Of a stretch of 64,000 bases of DNA, positions 18,236-26,986 are shown piece after piece. A program made the translations under genes and the position numbers. Each line of letters starts with the position of its first letter. The stretch's first letter is position 1. The stretch comes from Paenibacillus sp. V4I3 (GTDB lineage Bacteria; Bacillota; Bacilli; Paenibacillales; NBRC-103111), in NCBI RefSeq assembly GCF_030817215.1, contig NZ_JAUSZA010000001.1, forward strand, positions 2,764,501-2,828,500, given 5' to 3'. The notes beneath the pieces were generated by a model. It did no database searches and was not told the DNA's origin. It was given only the letters and a program-made list of their open reading frames with translations.

Positions 18236-19264
18236 CTACTCCTTTAATAGTTTGATATTGGCAACCGACTCGCGACTAATGTAAGCAGCCGAAAGTACGA
18301 TTTGTTCCCTAGAATCAGTCTGATTGGAAAGGTTCCGATGAATCGCTGAAAGCAGCTCCTCAACTAAATGCTTAGCATCTAAACTAAAAGTCGCAAGTCG
18401 TGGAGAAATTTGAGCGGCAAGTGGAATATCATCGCATCCGATAACGGAAACATCCGCCGGGACTTGATAACCATTTTCGCGCAAGCCTTGTATAAATCCA
18501 GCAGCCATCCAATCGTTGACGGCAAAAATGGCATCTGTAAGTCCGACTGAGAGCAAAGTGTCGGCTGCTCGCCGCCCGCCTTCCCAATTCATTTTCTCGG
18601 TAATGACCTGCACATGGACACCTTGCTGCTGGCAATACTCAAGAAAGCCTTGTTTTCTTAAACGCGACGAGTCGTATTTATCTGGACCTCCGAGAAGAGT
18701 GAAGGTACGGTGACCACTATCGTAAAGCGTTTTGGCTGCTTTGCTGCCGATGCGATAGTCATCAAAGTAAATTTGGATAATATCATCGCGATGCGCATAA
18801 CGTTGAATGGAAAATAACTGGCCGGATGATGCCTTGAGCTCATCTAATGTCTCATCATCGATCTGACCAATGATGACAAGCGGACTAGGAATAGAAGACT
18901 CCATAGGATGCTCTGGGTTCACCATAGAGATCTTAATGGCTTGTTTGGCTGCCAAGTTGGTGATTTCAACAAGGAAATTCGTATAAAAGGGGTCATTTCC
19001 TTTAATATCCTGAGAGCATAATACATACAACGTGTCTAAAAGGACAGAAGGGACAATATATGTTCCTTTGCCGCGCAGCTGGACTAAGAGACCCTCGTTG
19101 ACGAGAATTTTAATCGCAGCACGTACGCTGACTCGGCTAGCATCAAAGCTTTCGGCCAAATCACGCTCAGAAGGGATCTTAACAAGTTGATCGGTTTGTA
19201 AAGATTGAATTTGATTCCGCAGCTGTTCGATCAGTTTTTCTTTGACAAGCGGAGATTTTTCCAT
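18236..19264 (-). CDS. GntR-type regulator with LacI-like sugar-binding domain (AraR-like)
   Basis: The ATG at 19264 gives a protein of 342 residues; the open frame extends back to a TTG at 19291 that lies inside the operator-like repeats. The N-terminal 70 residues are a GntR winged helix (IPSERDLAESFDASRVSVRAAI, LRGKGTYIV). The rest is a periplasmic-binding-protein-like effector domain as in LacI (IGSKAAKTLYDSGHRTFTLLGG, VIGCDDIPLAAQISPRLAT). This architecture is that of AraR, the arabinose-responsive repressor, and the gene sits immediately before abfA. A repressor released by arabinose is therefore likely, though another sugar cannot be excluded. Confidence 0.87.
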   Translation of the reverse strand: MEKSPLVKEKLIEQLRNQIQSLQTDQLVKIPSERDLAESFDASRVSVRAAIKILVNEGLLVQLRGKGTYIVPSVLLDTLYVLCSQDIKGNDPFYTNFLVEITNLAAKQAIKISMVNPEHPMESSIPSPLVIIGQIDDETLDELKASSGQLFSIQRYAHRDDIIQIYFDDYRIGSKAAKTLYDSGHRTFTLLGGPDKYDSSRLRKQGFLEYCQQQGVHVQVITEKMNWEGGRRAADTLLSVGLTDAIFAVNDWMAAGFIQGLRENGYQVPADVSVIGCDDIPLAAQISPRLATFSLDAKHLVEELLSAIHRNLSNQTDSREQIVLSAAYISRESVANIKLLKE

Positions 19265-19283
19265 GCAAGCAGGACCACCATTC

Positions 19284-19324
19284 AATACCAAATTTGAAAC
19301 TATTTAATACCAATAAGATACCAT
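19284..19324 (-). promoter_or_regulatory. Candidate operator of the GntR/AraR-like regulator
   Basis: TACCA cores lie at 19286, 19308 and 19319, spaced 22 and 11 bases, within AATACCAA, AATACCAA and GATACCAT. They sit just upstream of the regulator start. This is not the Bacillus AraR palindrome. Confidence 0.4.
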
Positions 19325-19436
19325 ATGATGCAGAGTCAGTCCATCTTTATTTTGGAGGTGTTAATTGTAATTAGTTATGTCGGTAGTTGGAAGATAAAAT
19401 GGCATGTACTTGTAACATGAAATGTCGTGTTTAAGA

Positions 19437-19467
19437 AAGCCTGAACCTACGTGGTTCAGGCTTTTTT
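19437..19467 (+). terminator. Intrinsic terminator with no obvious upstream gene
   Basis: AAGCCTGAACC and GGTTCAGGCTT form a perfect stem followed by TTTTTT. The 19325-19436 stretch before it shows no gene, so this may be what remains of a gene displaced by the Tn7-like insertion. Confidence 0.75.
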
Positions 19468-19581
19468 GCCTATTATTAATGATTTACCTTAGGTTTAAAC
19501 TTTTTCACTTCGTGGAATAATTGAGGAGAGAAGGTTAATCAAATATTGATAATAAAATGGCGCTTATAAGGAGGAAGTTAC

Positions 19582-20346
19582 TTGGATTGGAAAAGTAAGA
19601 ATTCATGGGTTCAAGAGGATTCAATGTACTCACCCAAACGAAAAGTAAATAACAAAGGTAGTAGGGAGCATGAACACATTATTGGTTCGATTCCTAGTCT
19701 AAAAATGAATCGGAGTATTGGTTATGAGTCATTCTGGGGAGAGTGCTTGTTTTATTACTTACTTGAAATTGATCCGCTTACAGTAAGGTACTATGAGCAA
19801 CCAGTAGAAGTAATTTATACGGAGATGAATGCTCAATATGCACTTGTAGAAAAAGAACATGTTCCTGATACTTTGGTGTTCCGTCAGAACTATCGTCCTC
19901 ATCTGTTTCAGGTGAAAGGAGGAAATAACTTTGTTGAGCAAAAACCTCACTTGTTTAAAGCTTCATCTAAATACGCTCAAGAGCATGGGTGGAGTTACTC
20001 AGTTATTTATCCTAAACTCATACCTTCAAAAGTTCAATCAAATCTTATTCTCTTAATGAACTATATGAAGCCGCGCGAATATTACGATGCTTGGATTCAA
20101 GAAATTTTGAATAAAATGTTATATCTAAAAAATCCAACTGTTGAGCATTTAGCAAAAAGTTTTAGTGCAAAAATAGATCATCGAGATATCCTACCAATTA
20201 TTTATCACCTCATCTTTAGAGGGGACTTACGCACTGATATTTTTATTCCAGTAAATAATTGTAGTGTTCTGGAGCTCGGAGATCTATCTAAAGATTTAAT
20301 TACTTATTTCCATTTGGAGGGTGGTCCATTTGTTGCGTCTATGTAG
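19582..20346 (+). CDS. tnsA: TnsA-like transposon endonuclease
   Basis: A 254-residue protein starting at a TTG with AAGGAGG seven bases upstream. The PD-(D/E)xK nuclease core is visible: Glu49 or Glu54 in YESFWGECLFYYLLE, Asp96 in VPDTLVF, and Gln110 and Lys112 in HLFQVKGG. The C-terminal third is helical. In Tn7, TnsA cuts the 5' ends of the element while TnsB cuts the 3' ends, allowing cut-and-paste movement. The gene overlaps tnsB. I found no end repeats upstream of it in 19292-19581, so that transposon end is lost or diverged. Codon use is AT-richer than the flanking chromosome, consistent with transfer. Confidence 0.88.
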   Translation: MDWKSKNSWVQEDSMYSPKRKVNNKGSREHEHIIGSIPSLKMNRSIGYESFWGECLFYYLLEIDPLTVRYYEQPVEVIYTEMNAQYALVEKEHVPDTLVFRQNYRPHLFQVKGGNNFVEQKPHLFKASSKYAQEHGWSYSVIYPKLIPSKVQSNLILLMNYMKPREYYDAWIQEILNKMLYLKNPTVEHLAKSFSAKIDHRDILPIIYHLIFRGDLRTDIFIPVNNCSVLELGDLSKDLITYFHLEGGPFVASM

Positions 20347-22273
20347 TCTTAGAATTGATGATTCCTTTTTGTGGTGTGGAACAAAGTTTATCGTGCATAA
20401 CATCGAACCTCCCAATATTTTAATATTCAAAGAAGATGGGGAAAGGAAAATTAGTAAAGTTAATTATTACTCATTAATTAATGATGATACCTTTGAAATA
20501 ATTTCTGAAAGTCATAAGAAAGTGGAAAAGAATATCGCGAAAATAGAATCAAATCAGCGATCACTCTTAGATACTTTACCAGAGGATCGACAAAAGTTGG
20601 CGACTAAAAAATTAAACTGGATTAAACCAATTTTAACTTTTGAAAGTGCCAAGAGTGGGGATATGTATGCTGTTATTGCTTTTAACGAGCACTATAAAAA
20701 GTATCTAAAAGAAGGAGAGACCGTACAAACATTAAGTAAAAAAGAGTTACTTAAGCGGATCTCTGAGGATAAAGATTGTGGTAAATCTACTCGTCAACTT
20801 GAAAGATATCTGGCTGCTTATCTTGAAAGTGAAAGTCAACGGGATAATCATGGGGTCGAAGGTTTAGTGTCAAAAGCTCATTTAAATTCCCATGTTCGAA
20901 GTGATGACTTACCACTAGAACTTTGCCATCCTAAGAAGAAAGAGCTAATACTTGATACCATTTTTGTTCGTCTTCATAAAGACTATATACCAATTCTTAA
21001 AACAGCAATTGAAGATTACTACTTAGGTAAGCGGCGAAAAAATGTTTCAAAGCTTCATACAATAATTCAGCTTAAGTGTATAAATGAAAAAATAGAGCCG
21101 CTAGAATATGATACAGTCTACAAGATTGTCAACCGTATCAATCCATATGTTCTTGAGAAATTAGCTTATGGAGATGGGGGTACAGATCCCAAAATTATGA
21201 ACACAAATGCAAATCAAAGCTTTGCAAAAGTACCCCTACAAGTAATAGAGATTGACCATGTACGATTACCTATTACTGTTATTGACGAAAATACTGGATA
21301 TAGTGTCGGTGAACCTTGGCTTACTCTAGCAATTGACGTGTACACTAGAAAGGTATGGGGAATGGATTTATCTCTGCATGATCCATCCGGGTTTAAAGTA
21401 ATGAATTGTATATTTAATGGGATATGTATGAAAAGGACAAAGGAGAAGTATGGAACTATAAATGATTGGGATTTTCATGGAATACCGACGGTTTTTCACA
21501 TGGATAACGGTTCAGATTTTACTAGTACTTATGTTAAAAGCATGATTGAAGATGTTTTACATTCAGAAGTTCGTTATCGGCCGATCGCTACACCTCGATA
21601 TGGCGGAATCATTGAGAGATACTTTAGAACAATAAATCAAGAGTTCTTGGAGGATTTACTTGGTTTTCGTTATAAGACAAATCCTGATAAAAATGATCGT
21701 AAAGAAGCTGCTAAGGATGCTATTTTGACCTTAAACAATCTTCGTGAATTACTTGTTCACTATATCACCGATATCTACCACCACGATGTGCATAAAGGAC
21801 TTCCGCTGGAATGTAATACACCGTGTGCAAGATATTATCAGGCCATAGAAATTATGGGTAATCCTCCCTTTATTAAAGAAGAGGATGAGCCATACTACAA
21901 GATACAATTGCTTCCTTCAGATATGAAATCGTATAAAAACGATGGAATACGGGAAGAAAATGTGAAATATGCTTCACCTGAAACTACTAGATTTATTAGT
22001 AATAAGAGGAAAAAAAATTGCAAGATAAAATTTGATATTGAGGATATTTCTAGGATTTATTTATTAGATCCTGAATCCAAGTCTTATATTGAAGTACCCT
22101 CAATATATCCACCAGCAGATGAGATTGCTGGAATGAGTAGGAAACTATACCAGATCATTAGGAAACTACTTATTGAAAAAGGTGAAATAACAAAACAACA
22201 AATACCAGGATCGGCCAATATTATTAAGGGTAAAGAACTATTGGCGGTTGTGGTGCAAAGCTCTAATTCATGA
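20330..22273 (+). CDS. tnsB: TnsB-like DDE transposase, 3' end replaced by an IS6 element
   Basis: The start is probably the TTG at 20330 (or 20333), behind GGAGGG within the end of tnsA; a GTG at 20321 is too close to that site. The protein of about 647 residues has N-terminal DNA-binding helices, an RNase H-like integrase core with Asp309 in IEIDHVRLP, Asp392 in HMDNGSDFT and Glu429 in GGIIERYFRT, and a Mu-type C-terminal beta-barrel. TnsB binds the transposon ends and joins 3' ends to target DNA. The last eight codons and the stop lie inside the left end of an IS6 element, so the natural C-terminus, which in Tn7 contacts TnsC, is gone. Without tnsC and a target selector this transposon should be immobile. 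Confidence 0.88.
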   Translation: MLRLCSLRIDDSFLWCGTKFIVHNIEPPNILIFKEDGERKISKVNYYSLINDDTFEIISESHKKVEKNIAKIESNQRSLLDTLPEDRQKLATKKLNWIKPILTFESAKSGDMYAVIAFNEHYKKYLKEGETVQTLSKKELLKRISEDKDCGKSTRQLERYLAAYLESESQRDNHGVEGLVSKAHLNSHVRSDDLPLELCHPKKKELILDTIFVRLHKDYIPILKTAIEDYYLGKRRKNVSKLHTIIQLKCINEKIEPLEYDTVYKIVNRINPYVLEKLAYGDGGTDPKIMNTNANQSFAKVPLQVIEIDHVRLPITVIDENTGYSVGEPWLTLAIDVYTRKVWGMDLSLHDPSGFKVMNCIFNGICMKRTKEKYGTINDWDFHGIPTVFHMDNGSDFTSTYVKSMIEDVLHSEVRYRPIATPRYGGIIERYFRTINQEFLEDLLGFRYKTNPDKNDRKEAAKDAILTLNNLRELLVHYITDIYHHDVHKGLPLECNTPCARYYQAIEIMGNPPFIKEEDEPYYKIQLLPSDMKSYKNDGIREENVKYASPETTRFISNKRKKNCKIKFDIEDISRIYLLDPESKSYIEVPSIYPPADEIAGMSRKLYQIIRKLLIEKGEITKQQIPGSANIIKGKELLAVVVQSSNS

Positions 22274-23079
22274 TAACGTAGTTGATATTGAAGTCATGGG
22301 ATGGAGCAACTTGCTTTGGAAACGAAATTGGATATATTTAAATGGAAGCAATATGAATCTGCAATCATTTTACTAACGGTGAGATGGTATTTGAAATATA
22401 GTTTAAGCTATCGAGATATAGTTGAAATGATGAGTGATCGAGGATTAAGGATTTCCCATACGACGATCATGAGATGGGTGCATGAATTTGGACCCGAAAT
22501 CGACAAACGAATCCGCCCTTTTTTGAAGCCTACAAACGACTCGTGGAGGACTGACGAAACCTACATCAAAGTTAAAGGTCAGTGGAAGTATTTATACAGA
22601 GCCGTTGATTCTATTGGGAAAACCATTGATTTTATGTTATCTGAAAATCGGGATATGCAGGCAGCTAAGCGCTTCTTTACAAAGGCTTTGTCCTCTCCAC
22701 ATACTCAAATCCCACGTGTAATCACTTTGGATAAAAATCCAGCCTATCCACCTGCCATACAAGAATTAATAAATGAGAAATCCTTAGCAAAAGAAACCTT
22801 GATTAGACAGACAAAGTATCTAAACAACATTGTGGAGCAAGATCACCGGTTCATAAAGAAAATCACAAAACCAATGCTTGGTTTCAAATCGTTTCTTACA
22901 GCGGATCAGACGTTAAAGGGAATTGAGGCTTTACATATGATAAGGAAAGGGCAGGCCGATGATAATTCGACTGTCCTCACTGCTGTTGAATGGCTAAATA
23001 AGATATTTGGTTTAGTGGCATAGACAAAGTATAGTTTGTCAGGTAACTGCGAACTTTTTTAAATCCTTGCACCAGAACC
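22246..23079 (+). mobile_element. IS6-family insertion sequence
   Basis: The element is 834 bp. The left end GGTTGTGGTGCAAAG (22246) and the right end, whose complement reads GGTTCTGGTGCAAGG (ending 23079), share 13 of 15 bases. One transposase gene fills it. The flanking eight bases (CTATTGGC on the left, GTTGAATG on the right) do not match, so no target duplication remains. This is typical after an IS6-mediated adjacent deletion. Confidence 0.85.
22301..23023 (+). CDS. IS6-family transposase
   Basis: A 240-residue DDE transposase with an N-terminal helix-turn-helix (SYRDIVEMMSDRGLRISHTTIMRWV) and catalytic Asp85 in WRTDETYIKVKG, Asp144 in TLDKNPAYP and Glu179 in NNIVEQDHRFIKK. Length and motifs match IS6/IS240 relatives. 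It looks intact, with no frameshift. The true start could be slightly downstream, since no good ribosome site precedes this ATG. Confidence 0.92.
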   Translation: MEQLALETKLDIFKWKQYESAIILLTVRWYLKYSLSYRDIVEMMSDRGLRISHTTIMRWVHEFGPEIDKRIRPFLKPTNDSWRTDETYIKVKGQWKYLYRAVDSIGKTIDFMLSENRDMQAAKRFFTKALSSPHTQIPRVITLDKNPAYPPAIQELINEKSLAKETLIRQTKYLNNIVEQDHRFIKKITKPMLGFKSFLTADQTLKGIEALHMIRKGQADDNSTVLTAVEWLNKIFGLVA

Positions 23080-23091
23080 GTTGAATGAACT

Positions 23092-23188
23092 GTCTGCTTT
23101 TATTTGTGTCAGAGGTACTTCAAAACTTAATTGTTTTTTAGTTTTTTGAACACCACAACCACTTCAAAACTTTATTTGTCACCCAACA
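23092..23188 (-). repeat. Tn7-like transposon left end with three TnsB-type sites
   Basis: Reading the minus strand from 23188 leftward, the sequence is TGTTGGGT followed at once by GACAAATAAAGTTTTGAAGT (23161-23180), then a second site CAATTAAGTTTTGAAGT (23117-23133) and a partial third (GACACAAATAAAAG, about 23092-23105). Tn7 ends read TGTGGGCG then GACAATAAAGT, with the same 8-base terminus. Separated sites are typical of the left end. The IS6 element abuts the inner side. Confidence 0.7.
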
Positions 23189-23217
23189 ACAACATCAATC
23201 AATTATCGGGTTACAAA

Positions 23218-23254
23218 ACAAATAAGTTTTGAAGTAGACAATAAAGTTTTGAAG
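23218..23254 (+). repeat. Two TnsB-type sites in the opposite orientation
   Basis: AAATAAGTTTTGAAGT and ACAATAAAGTTTTGAAG lie 20 bases apart and read rightward, facing away from the left end 30 bases before. Tight 20-base spacing is typical of Tn7 right ends. No terminal TGT precedes them, so this is an eroded end or a neighbouring copy. Confidence 0.55.
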
Positions 23255-23423
23255 GCAGTGGTGTTTTTTTTAATGAAAGGGCAGTTTACTATGATATGTG
23301 GTATTAATCATAGAAGCGAAAGACGGCTAAAGTCGTTATATGCATAGGGATATGTCGTCAAAACAGTAGCGAATATATCTAGGAATCCCATATGATTATG
23401 ATGGCATACTAATGAATAAAGTC

Positions 23424-23456
23424 GGACTGCTGAGAGGAATCTTGGCAGTCCTTTTA
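23424..23456 (+). terminator. Terminator-like hairpin in the leader of the sensor kinase gene
   Basis: GGACTGC and GCAGTCC pair around a 14-base loop, followed by TTTT. It lies 26 bases before the kinase ATG, so it is either the end of an upstream transcript or an attenuator. 23255-23423 otherwise shows no gene. Confidence 0.5.
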
Positions 23457-23481
23457 GATTTCCAGAAGGGAGAGACATTGG

Positions 23482-25218
23482 ATGGGACTGCGGCTTCCGC
23501 ATATATCTTGGAATTCCATTCGGTTCAAGCTGGTAGCCGGGCTGCTCATTGTGACAGTTCCTCTCATCACGCTGCTGATCTACAATAATTTCTACAGCAT
23601 TCATGTCGTACACAATCAGGTGGCGTCGTCAATTAAAAATTTAATCTCTTTGTATGAGGGGCAAATTGATACCCAACTGCAAGATGCGGATCGAAATTTG
23701 CTCAGCTTAGTAACTTCGGATTATGATATCCGTTCGATGAATACTCCTAATTCAGAGGACGAATATCAGCTGGCCAAGCATAGCGTTTCAGTTAAACTAT
23801 CAAGCGATATTGTTCTTTACAAATCGGTCGATGCTTTTTATGTGTATTCACAGTCAAGACAGGATTTGTTGGACGTTTTCAAAGCATCGGTTACATTTCC
23901 GGAGAGGGATCAGGTTGAGCAATATTTACAACGTTTGCTGAGCGAACATCCTAACCTCGCGGAGATTCGCGGCAGCTGGTTCGTTCAGAAAATCGGACAA
24001 GACTATTACATGCTGCGCGTCATTCAATCGGGTGATCTCTATATCGGGGCATGGGTCAACGCTAAGACGCTGCTCATACCGTTGAATCTAATTAATTTGG
24101 GCAACGAAGGGAGCGCTCTTTTTGTAACAAATCAAGGGGAGTTGATGGTCAGCACCAATCCATTGGTTGATGAAAACATTGATTTCTCGAAAAGCTTTCA
24201 GCAGTTTTATATATCGGGAAGCAAGAATAACTTGCTTATTGTCGGGGAGCCCTCGCAAAAAGGTGACTTTAACCTGGTAGCGGTTATTCCGGACAAACAA
24301 ATTTTACAAAATTTGCCTAGTCTGACGCGTATCATAGAGGTGATTTCACTTGCCTCCATTGTGCTTATACCGATAAGTCTTTTTTTTCTCCGCCACATTC
24401 TGCTCGTTCCGCTTAAACGGATGATTGCAGTTATGAGAAGGATCAATAATGGAAACGTGAATGTTCGAATCGAGTCTTATCCGGCTTCTGATGAATTTCT
24501 TTTGGTCAACCAAACCTTTAACCGCATGATGTCGCAAATCGAAGAGTTGAAAATCAATGTGTACGAAGAACAGCTTAGTAAGCACAAAGCGGAGCTTCAG
24601 CACTTGCAGCTGCAGATTAACCCGCATTTTTTCATGAATTCTTTGAACATCCTGTTTAATCTGGCTCAAGTGAAAAACTACGAATTAATTCAGGAAATGA
24701 CGTTATGTCTTGTCCAGTATTTCAGATTCATGTTTCGAAGTAATTTGACGTTTGTTATGTTGCGGGAAGAATTGCAGCATGTCCGAAACTATATTCGGAT
24801 TCAGGAGCTCCGGTTTCCAAACAGCTTAACTTGTACGATTGATTCACCCGATTTCCTGGAAAATATTCCGATCCCCCCCCTGGTGATTCAAACCTTTTTG
24901 GAAAATTCCATCAAGCACAGTGTCACGCTGGACGAATCCGTGCATATTTCCGTTGCCATCGATTTGATGGAAACCGGACTGGAGCCCTATATCGAAATCG
25001 TCATTCGCGATACTGGCAAAGGATTTTCGGAGGATGTATTAGCCGAGATTCGTTCTGGAAACCGCGTGGTCGACGAACAAGGCGAGCATATTGGTATTTG
25101 GAATGTTCGTAAGCGATTGCAACTGTTATATGGAGAGCATGCGGCCATATCCTGTTACAATGGTTTCCCTAGCGGCGCTGTTATAGAAATCAAGCTTCCA
25201 TATCAATCGGAAAGATAG
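23482..25218 (+). CDS. YesM-type sensor histidine kinase of a glycan-uptake locus
   Basis: A 578-residue membrane kinase: TM1 at about residues 14-36, a large extracytoplasmic sensor region, TM2 at about 280-302, HAMP (about 305-357), then the His_kinase family domain with His382 in LQINPHFFMNSLNILFNLAQ, and HATPase_c with NSIKHSV and DTGKGFSEDV. AAGGGAG precedes the ATG by nine bases. YesM-type kinases pair with AraC-type response regulators and control nearby sugar ABC transporters. The partner gene follows by 17 bases, and the transporter genes lie downstream. Confidence 0.92.
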   Translation: MGLRLPHISWNSIRFKLVAGLLIVTVPLITLLIYNNFYSIHVVHNQVASSIKNLISLYEGQIDTQLQDADRNLLSLVTSDYDIRSMNTPNSEDEYQLAKHSVSVKLSSDIVLYKSVDAFYVYSQSRQDLLDVFKASVTFPERDQVEQYLQRLLSEHPNLAEIRGSWFVQKIGQDYYMLRVIQSGDLYIGAWVNAKTLLIPLNLINLGNEGSALFVTNQGELMVSTNPLVDENIDFSKSFQQFYISGSKNNLLIVGEPSQKGDFNLVAVIPDKQILQNLPSLTRIIEVISLASIVLIPISLFFLRHILLVPLKRMIAVMRRINNGNVNVRIESYPASDEFLLVNQTFNRMMSQIEELKINVYEEQLSKHKAELQHLQLQINPHFFMNSLNILFNLAQVKNYELIQEMTLCLVQYFRFMFRSNLTFVMLREELQHVRNYIRIQELRFPNSLTCTIDSPDFLENIPIPPLVIQTFLENSIKHSVTLDESVHISVAIDLMETGLEPYIEIVIRDTGKGFSEDVLAEIRSGNRVVDEQGEHIGIWNVRKRLQLLYGEHAAISCYNGFPSGAVIEIKLPYQSER

Positions 25219-25235
25219 GAAAGGGGATTCCTAGT

Positions 25236-26843
25236 ATGCTTCAATTATTGATTGTAGACGATGAAATTCATGCTGTTGAAGGAGTCCGGTCGGGAGTCGA
25301 TTGGCAGAAGATTGGTATAACCTCAGTATTCTCGGCTTTTACCGTAAAACAAGCGAAAGAGCTGTTCGAAAATGAGCGAATCGATATTATGCTCTGCGAT
25401 ATCGAGATGCCGCAAGTATCGGGACTGGAACTGGCGGAATGGGTTATGGAACGATATCCGAGGACGGCGATGATTTTCTTGACCTGTCATGCTGATTTCA
25501 AATATGCCCAACAAGCTCTCCAGTTAGGGAGTCTGGACTACATTCTCAAGCCGATTCCTTATGAGGAGTTGGAAAAAACGATCCTCAAAGCGGTTGAGAA
25601 AATCAATAAAGATTCGGAATTAGTTGAATTCCGCCAATATGGCCAATTCTGGTTCCAACATCAACCAATGCTGATTGAGCGGTTCTGGCTGGATATCATC
25701 AACCAGACGATACCGCCCAGAGCGGAGTCGGTAAGTCGAGCCGCGGCGGATCGCAACATCCCTTATGCCGATAAAATGACATTTGTCCCGGTACTAATTA
25801 GCGTGCAGAGATGGCACAAGCATGTGACGATGCGCGAAGAGAAGATATTGGAATATGCGCTAACAAATACGGCTGAGGAAATCATTCTGGGGAACAAAAA
25901 AAACGGACAAATAATAACGTTAAACAGCGGAAGATTACTAGCTATCATATCTGCCGAAAGTTATTCCGACATCGAGCTGTTGTTGAAACAATCTTGCGAA
26001 CGTTACATTGACGCCTGCAGGAAGTATTTTTACTGCGATCTTTCCTGTTATATTGGTGAAAAAGTACACGGTCACGAAATGTTTGGGATGGTAAAACGAC
26101 TTGGTGAAAATGAGAAAAACAACGTGGCCTATAACAATAAGATTTTCCTGCTTTCCGGGGATCAATTACAACCTGTTAGTAGACAGCTCCCCGACATGAG
26201 CACATGGTCGATTATGCTGAAGGAGGGGGAGTTCGCTAAAGTATTGGAAGAAGCAACCTCTTTTTTAGAGCTGTTGTTGCGGCAGAATGGCTTGGATGCA
26301 AACCTGCTCCGCCAATTTTACCAGGATTTTCAGCAAGCGATGTATTATATGCTCCAGATGAAAGGTATTCAAGCTCACCAATTGTTTAGCGATACCATCT
26401 CGCTGGAGTTTTCCGCAAACGCGACCCGCTCAGTAACCGATCTGATCGCATGGATGAACCACGTTGTAAGCAAAGCGATGGAGTATGTGAATACAGTTGA
26501 ACAATCCTTCAGTGTTGTCCAAAGAGTTATTAGTTATATTAAGCAGCATATTGCAGAAGACTTGTCGAGGGAAGAGATCGCGAATCACGTGTTTTTGAAT
26601 CCGGACTATTTGACGCGGATCTTTAAAAAGGAAACGGGCATGGCCGTATCGGATTATCTGTTTCACGAACGGCTCAAGCTTGCCCAGGAACTGCTCGCGA
26701 AAACCGATATGCAGATCAGCGCCGTGGCATCGCATATCGGGTATGCGAATTTCTCCCATTTCTCCCGGATGTTCAAGAAGCATACCGACCTGAATCCGAT
26801 TGAATACCGCCAACTTCATCAACCAGTTCAAAGTGAAAGGTAG
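25236..26843 (+). CDS. YesN-type response regulator with AraC DNA-binding domain
   Basis: A 535-residue protein. The receiver domain has VDDE at the N-terminus, phospho-acceptor Asp55 in MLCDIEMP, and Lys in YILKPIPYEELE. A long linker of about 270 residues follows. The C-terminal AraC domain has two helix-turn-helix units, SREEIANHVFLNPDYLTRIF and AVASHIGYANFSHFSRMFKKH. It is coupled to the upstream kinase and probably activates the binding-protein, GH2, permease and GH3 genes that follow on the same strand. Confidence 0.93.
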   Translation: MLQLLIVDDEIHAVEGVRSGVDWQKIGITSVFSAFTVKQAKELFENERIDIMLCDIEMPQVSGLELAEWVMERYPRTAMIFLTCHADFKYAQQALQLGSLDYILKPIPYEELEKTILKAVEKINKDSELVEFRQYGQFWFQHQPMLIERFWLDIINQTIPPRAESVSRAAADRNIPYADKMTFVPVLISVQRWHKHVTMREEKILEYALTNTAEEIILGNKKNGQIITLNSGRLLAIISAESYSDIELLLKQSCERYIDACRKYFYCDLSCYIGEKVHGHEMFGMVKRLGENEKNNVAYNNKIFLLSGDQLQPVSRQLPDMSTWSIMLKEGEFAKVLEEATSFLELLLRQNGLDANLLRQFYQDFQQAMYYMLQMKGIQAHQLFSDTISLEFSANATRSVTDLIAWMNHVVSKAMEYVNTVEQSFSVVQRVISYIKQHIAEDLSREEIANHVFLNPDYLTRIFKKETGMAVSDYLFHERLKLAQELLAKTDMQISAVASHIGYANFSHFSRMFKKHTDLNPIEYRQLHQPVQSER

Positions 26844-26880
26844 TCGGCAAATGCACAGCGAAAAGTCGTGAGCGGAGCAG
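26834..26880 (+). repeat. Leader repeat, copy 1 (before the solute-binding protein gene)
   Basis: GAAAGGTAGTCGGCAAATGCA followed by GAAAAGTCGT matches a stretch at 30942-31000 before the first permease gene (GGAAGGCTAGTCGGCAAAGTGCA, GAAGTCGT). It overlaps the end of the yesN-type gene. Confidence 0.5.
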
Positions 26881-26986
26881 AGCCGAATCTGCAGTAAAAG
26901 TAAAATAAAGATATGCTTGCTGAAGATTTCCGAGTATCGCAAACAGTCTCAGTAGGCAAACGCCAAATTGTAAATGGGGGAGTACC

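Noticed and set aside
23092-23254. CRISPR-like interpretation of the repeated ACTTCAAAAC / GTTTTGAAGT units
   Set aside because: The units are in two orientations with irregular spacing and match Tn7-type transposase sites; there are no spacer-like equal intervals or cas genes.
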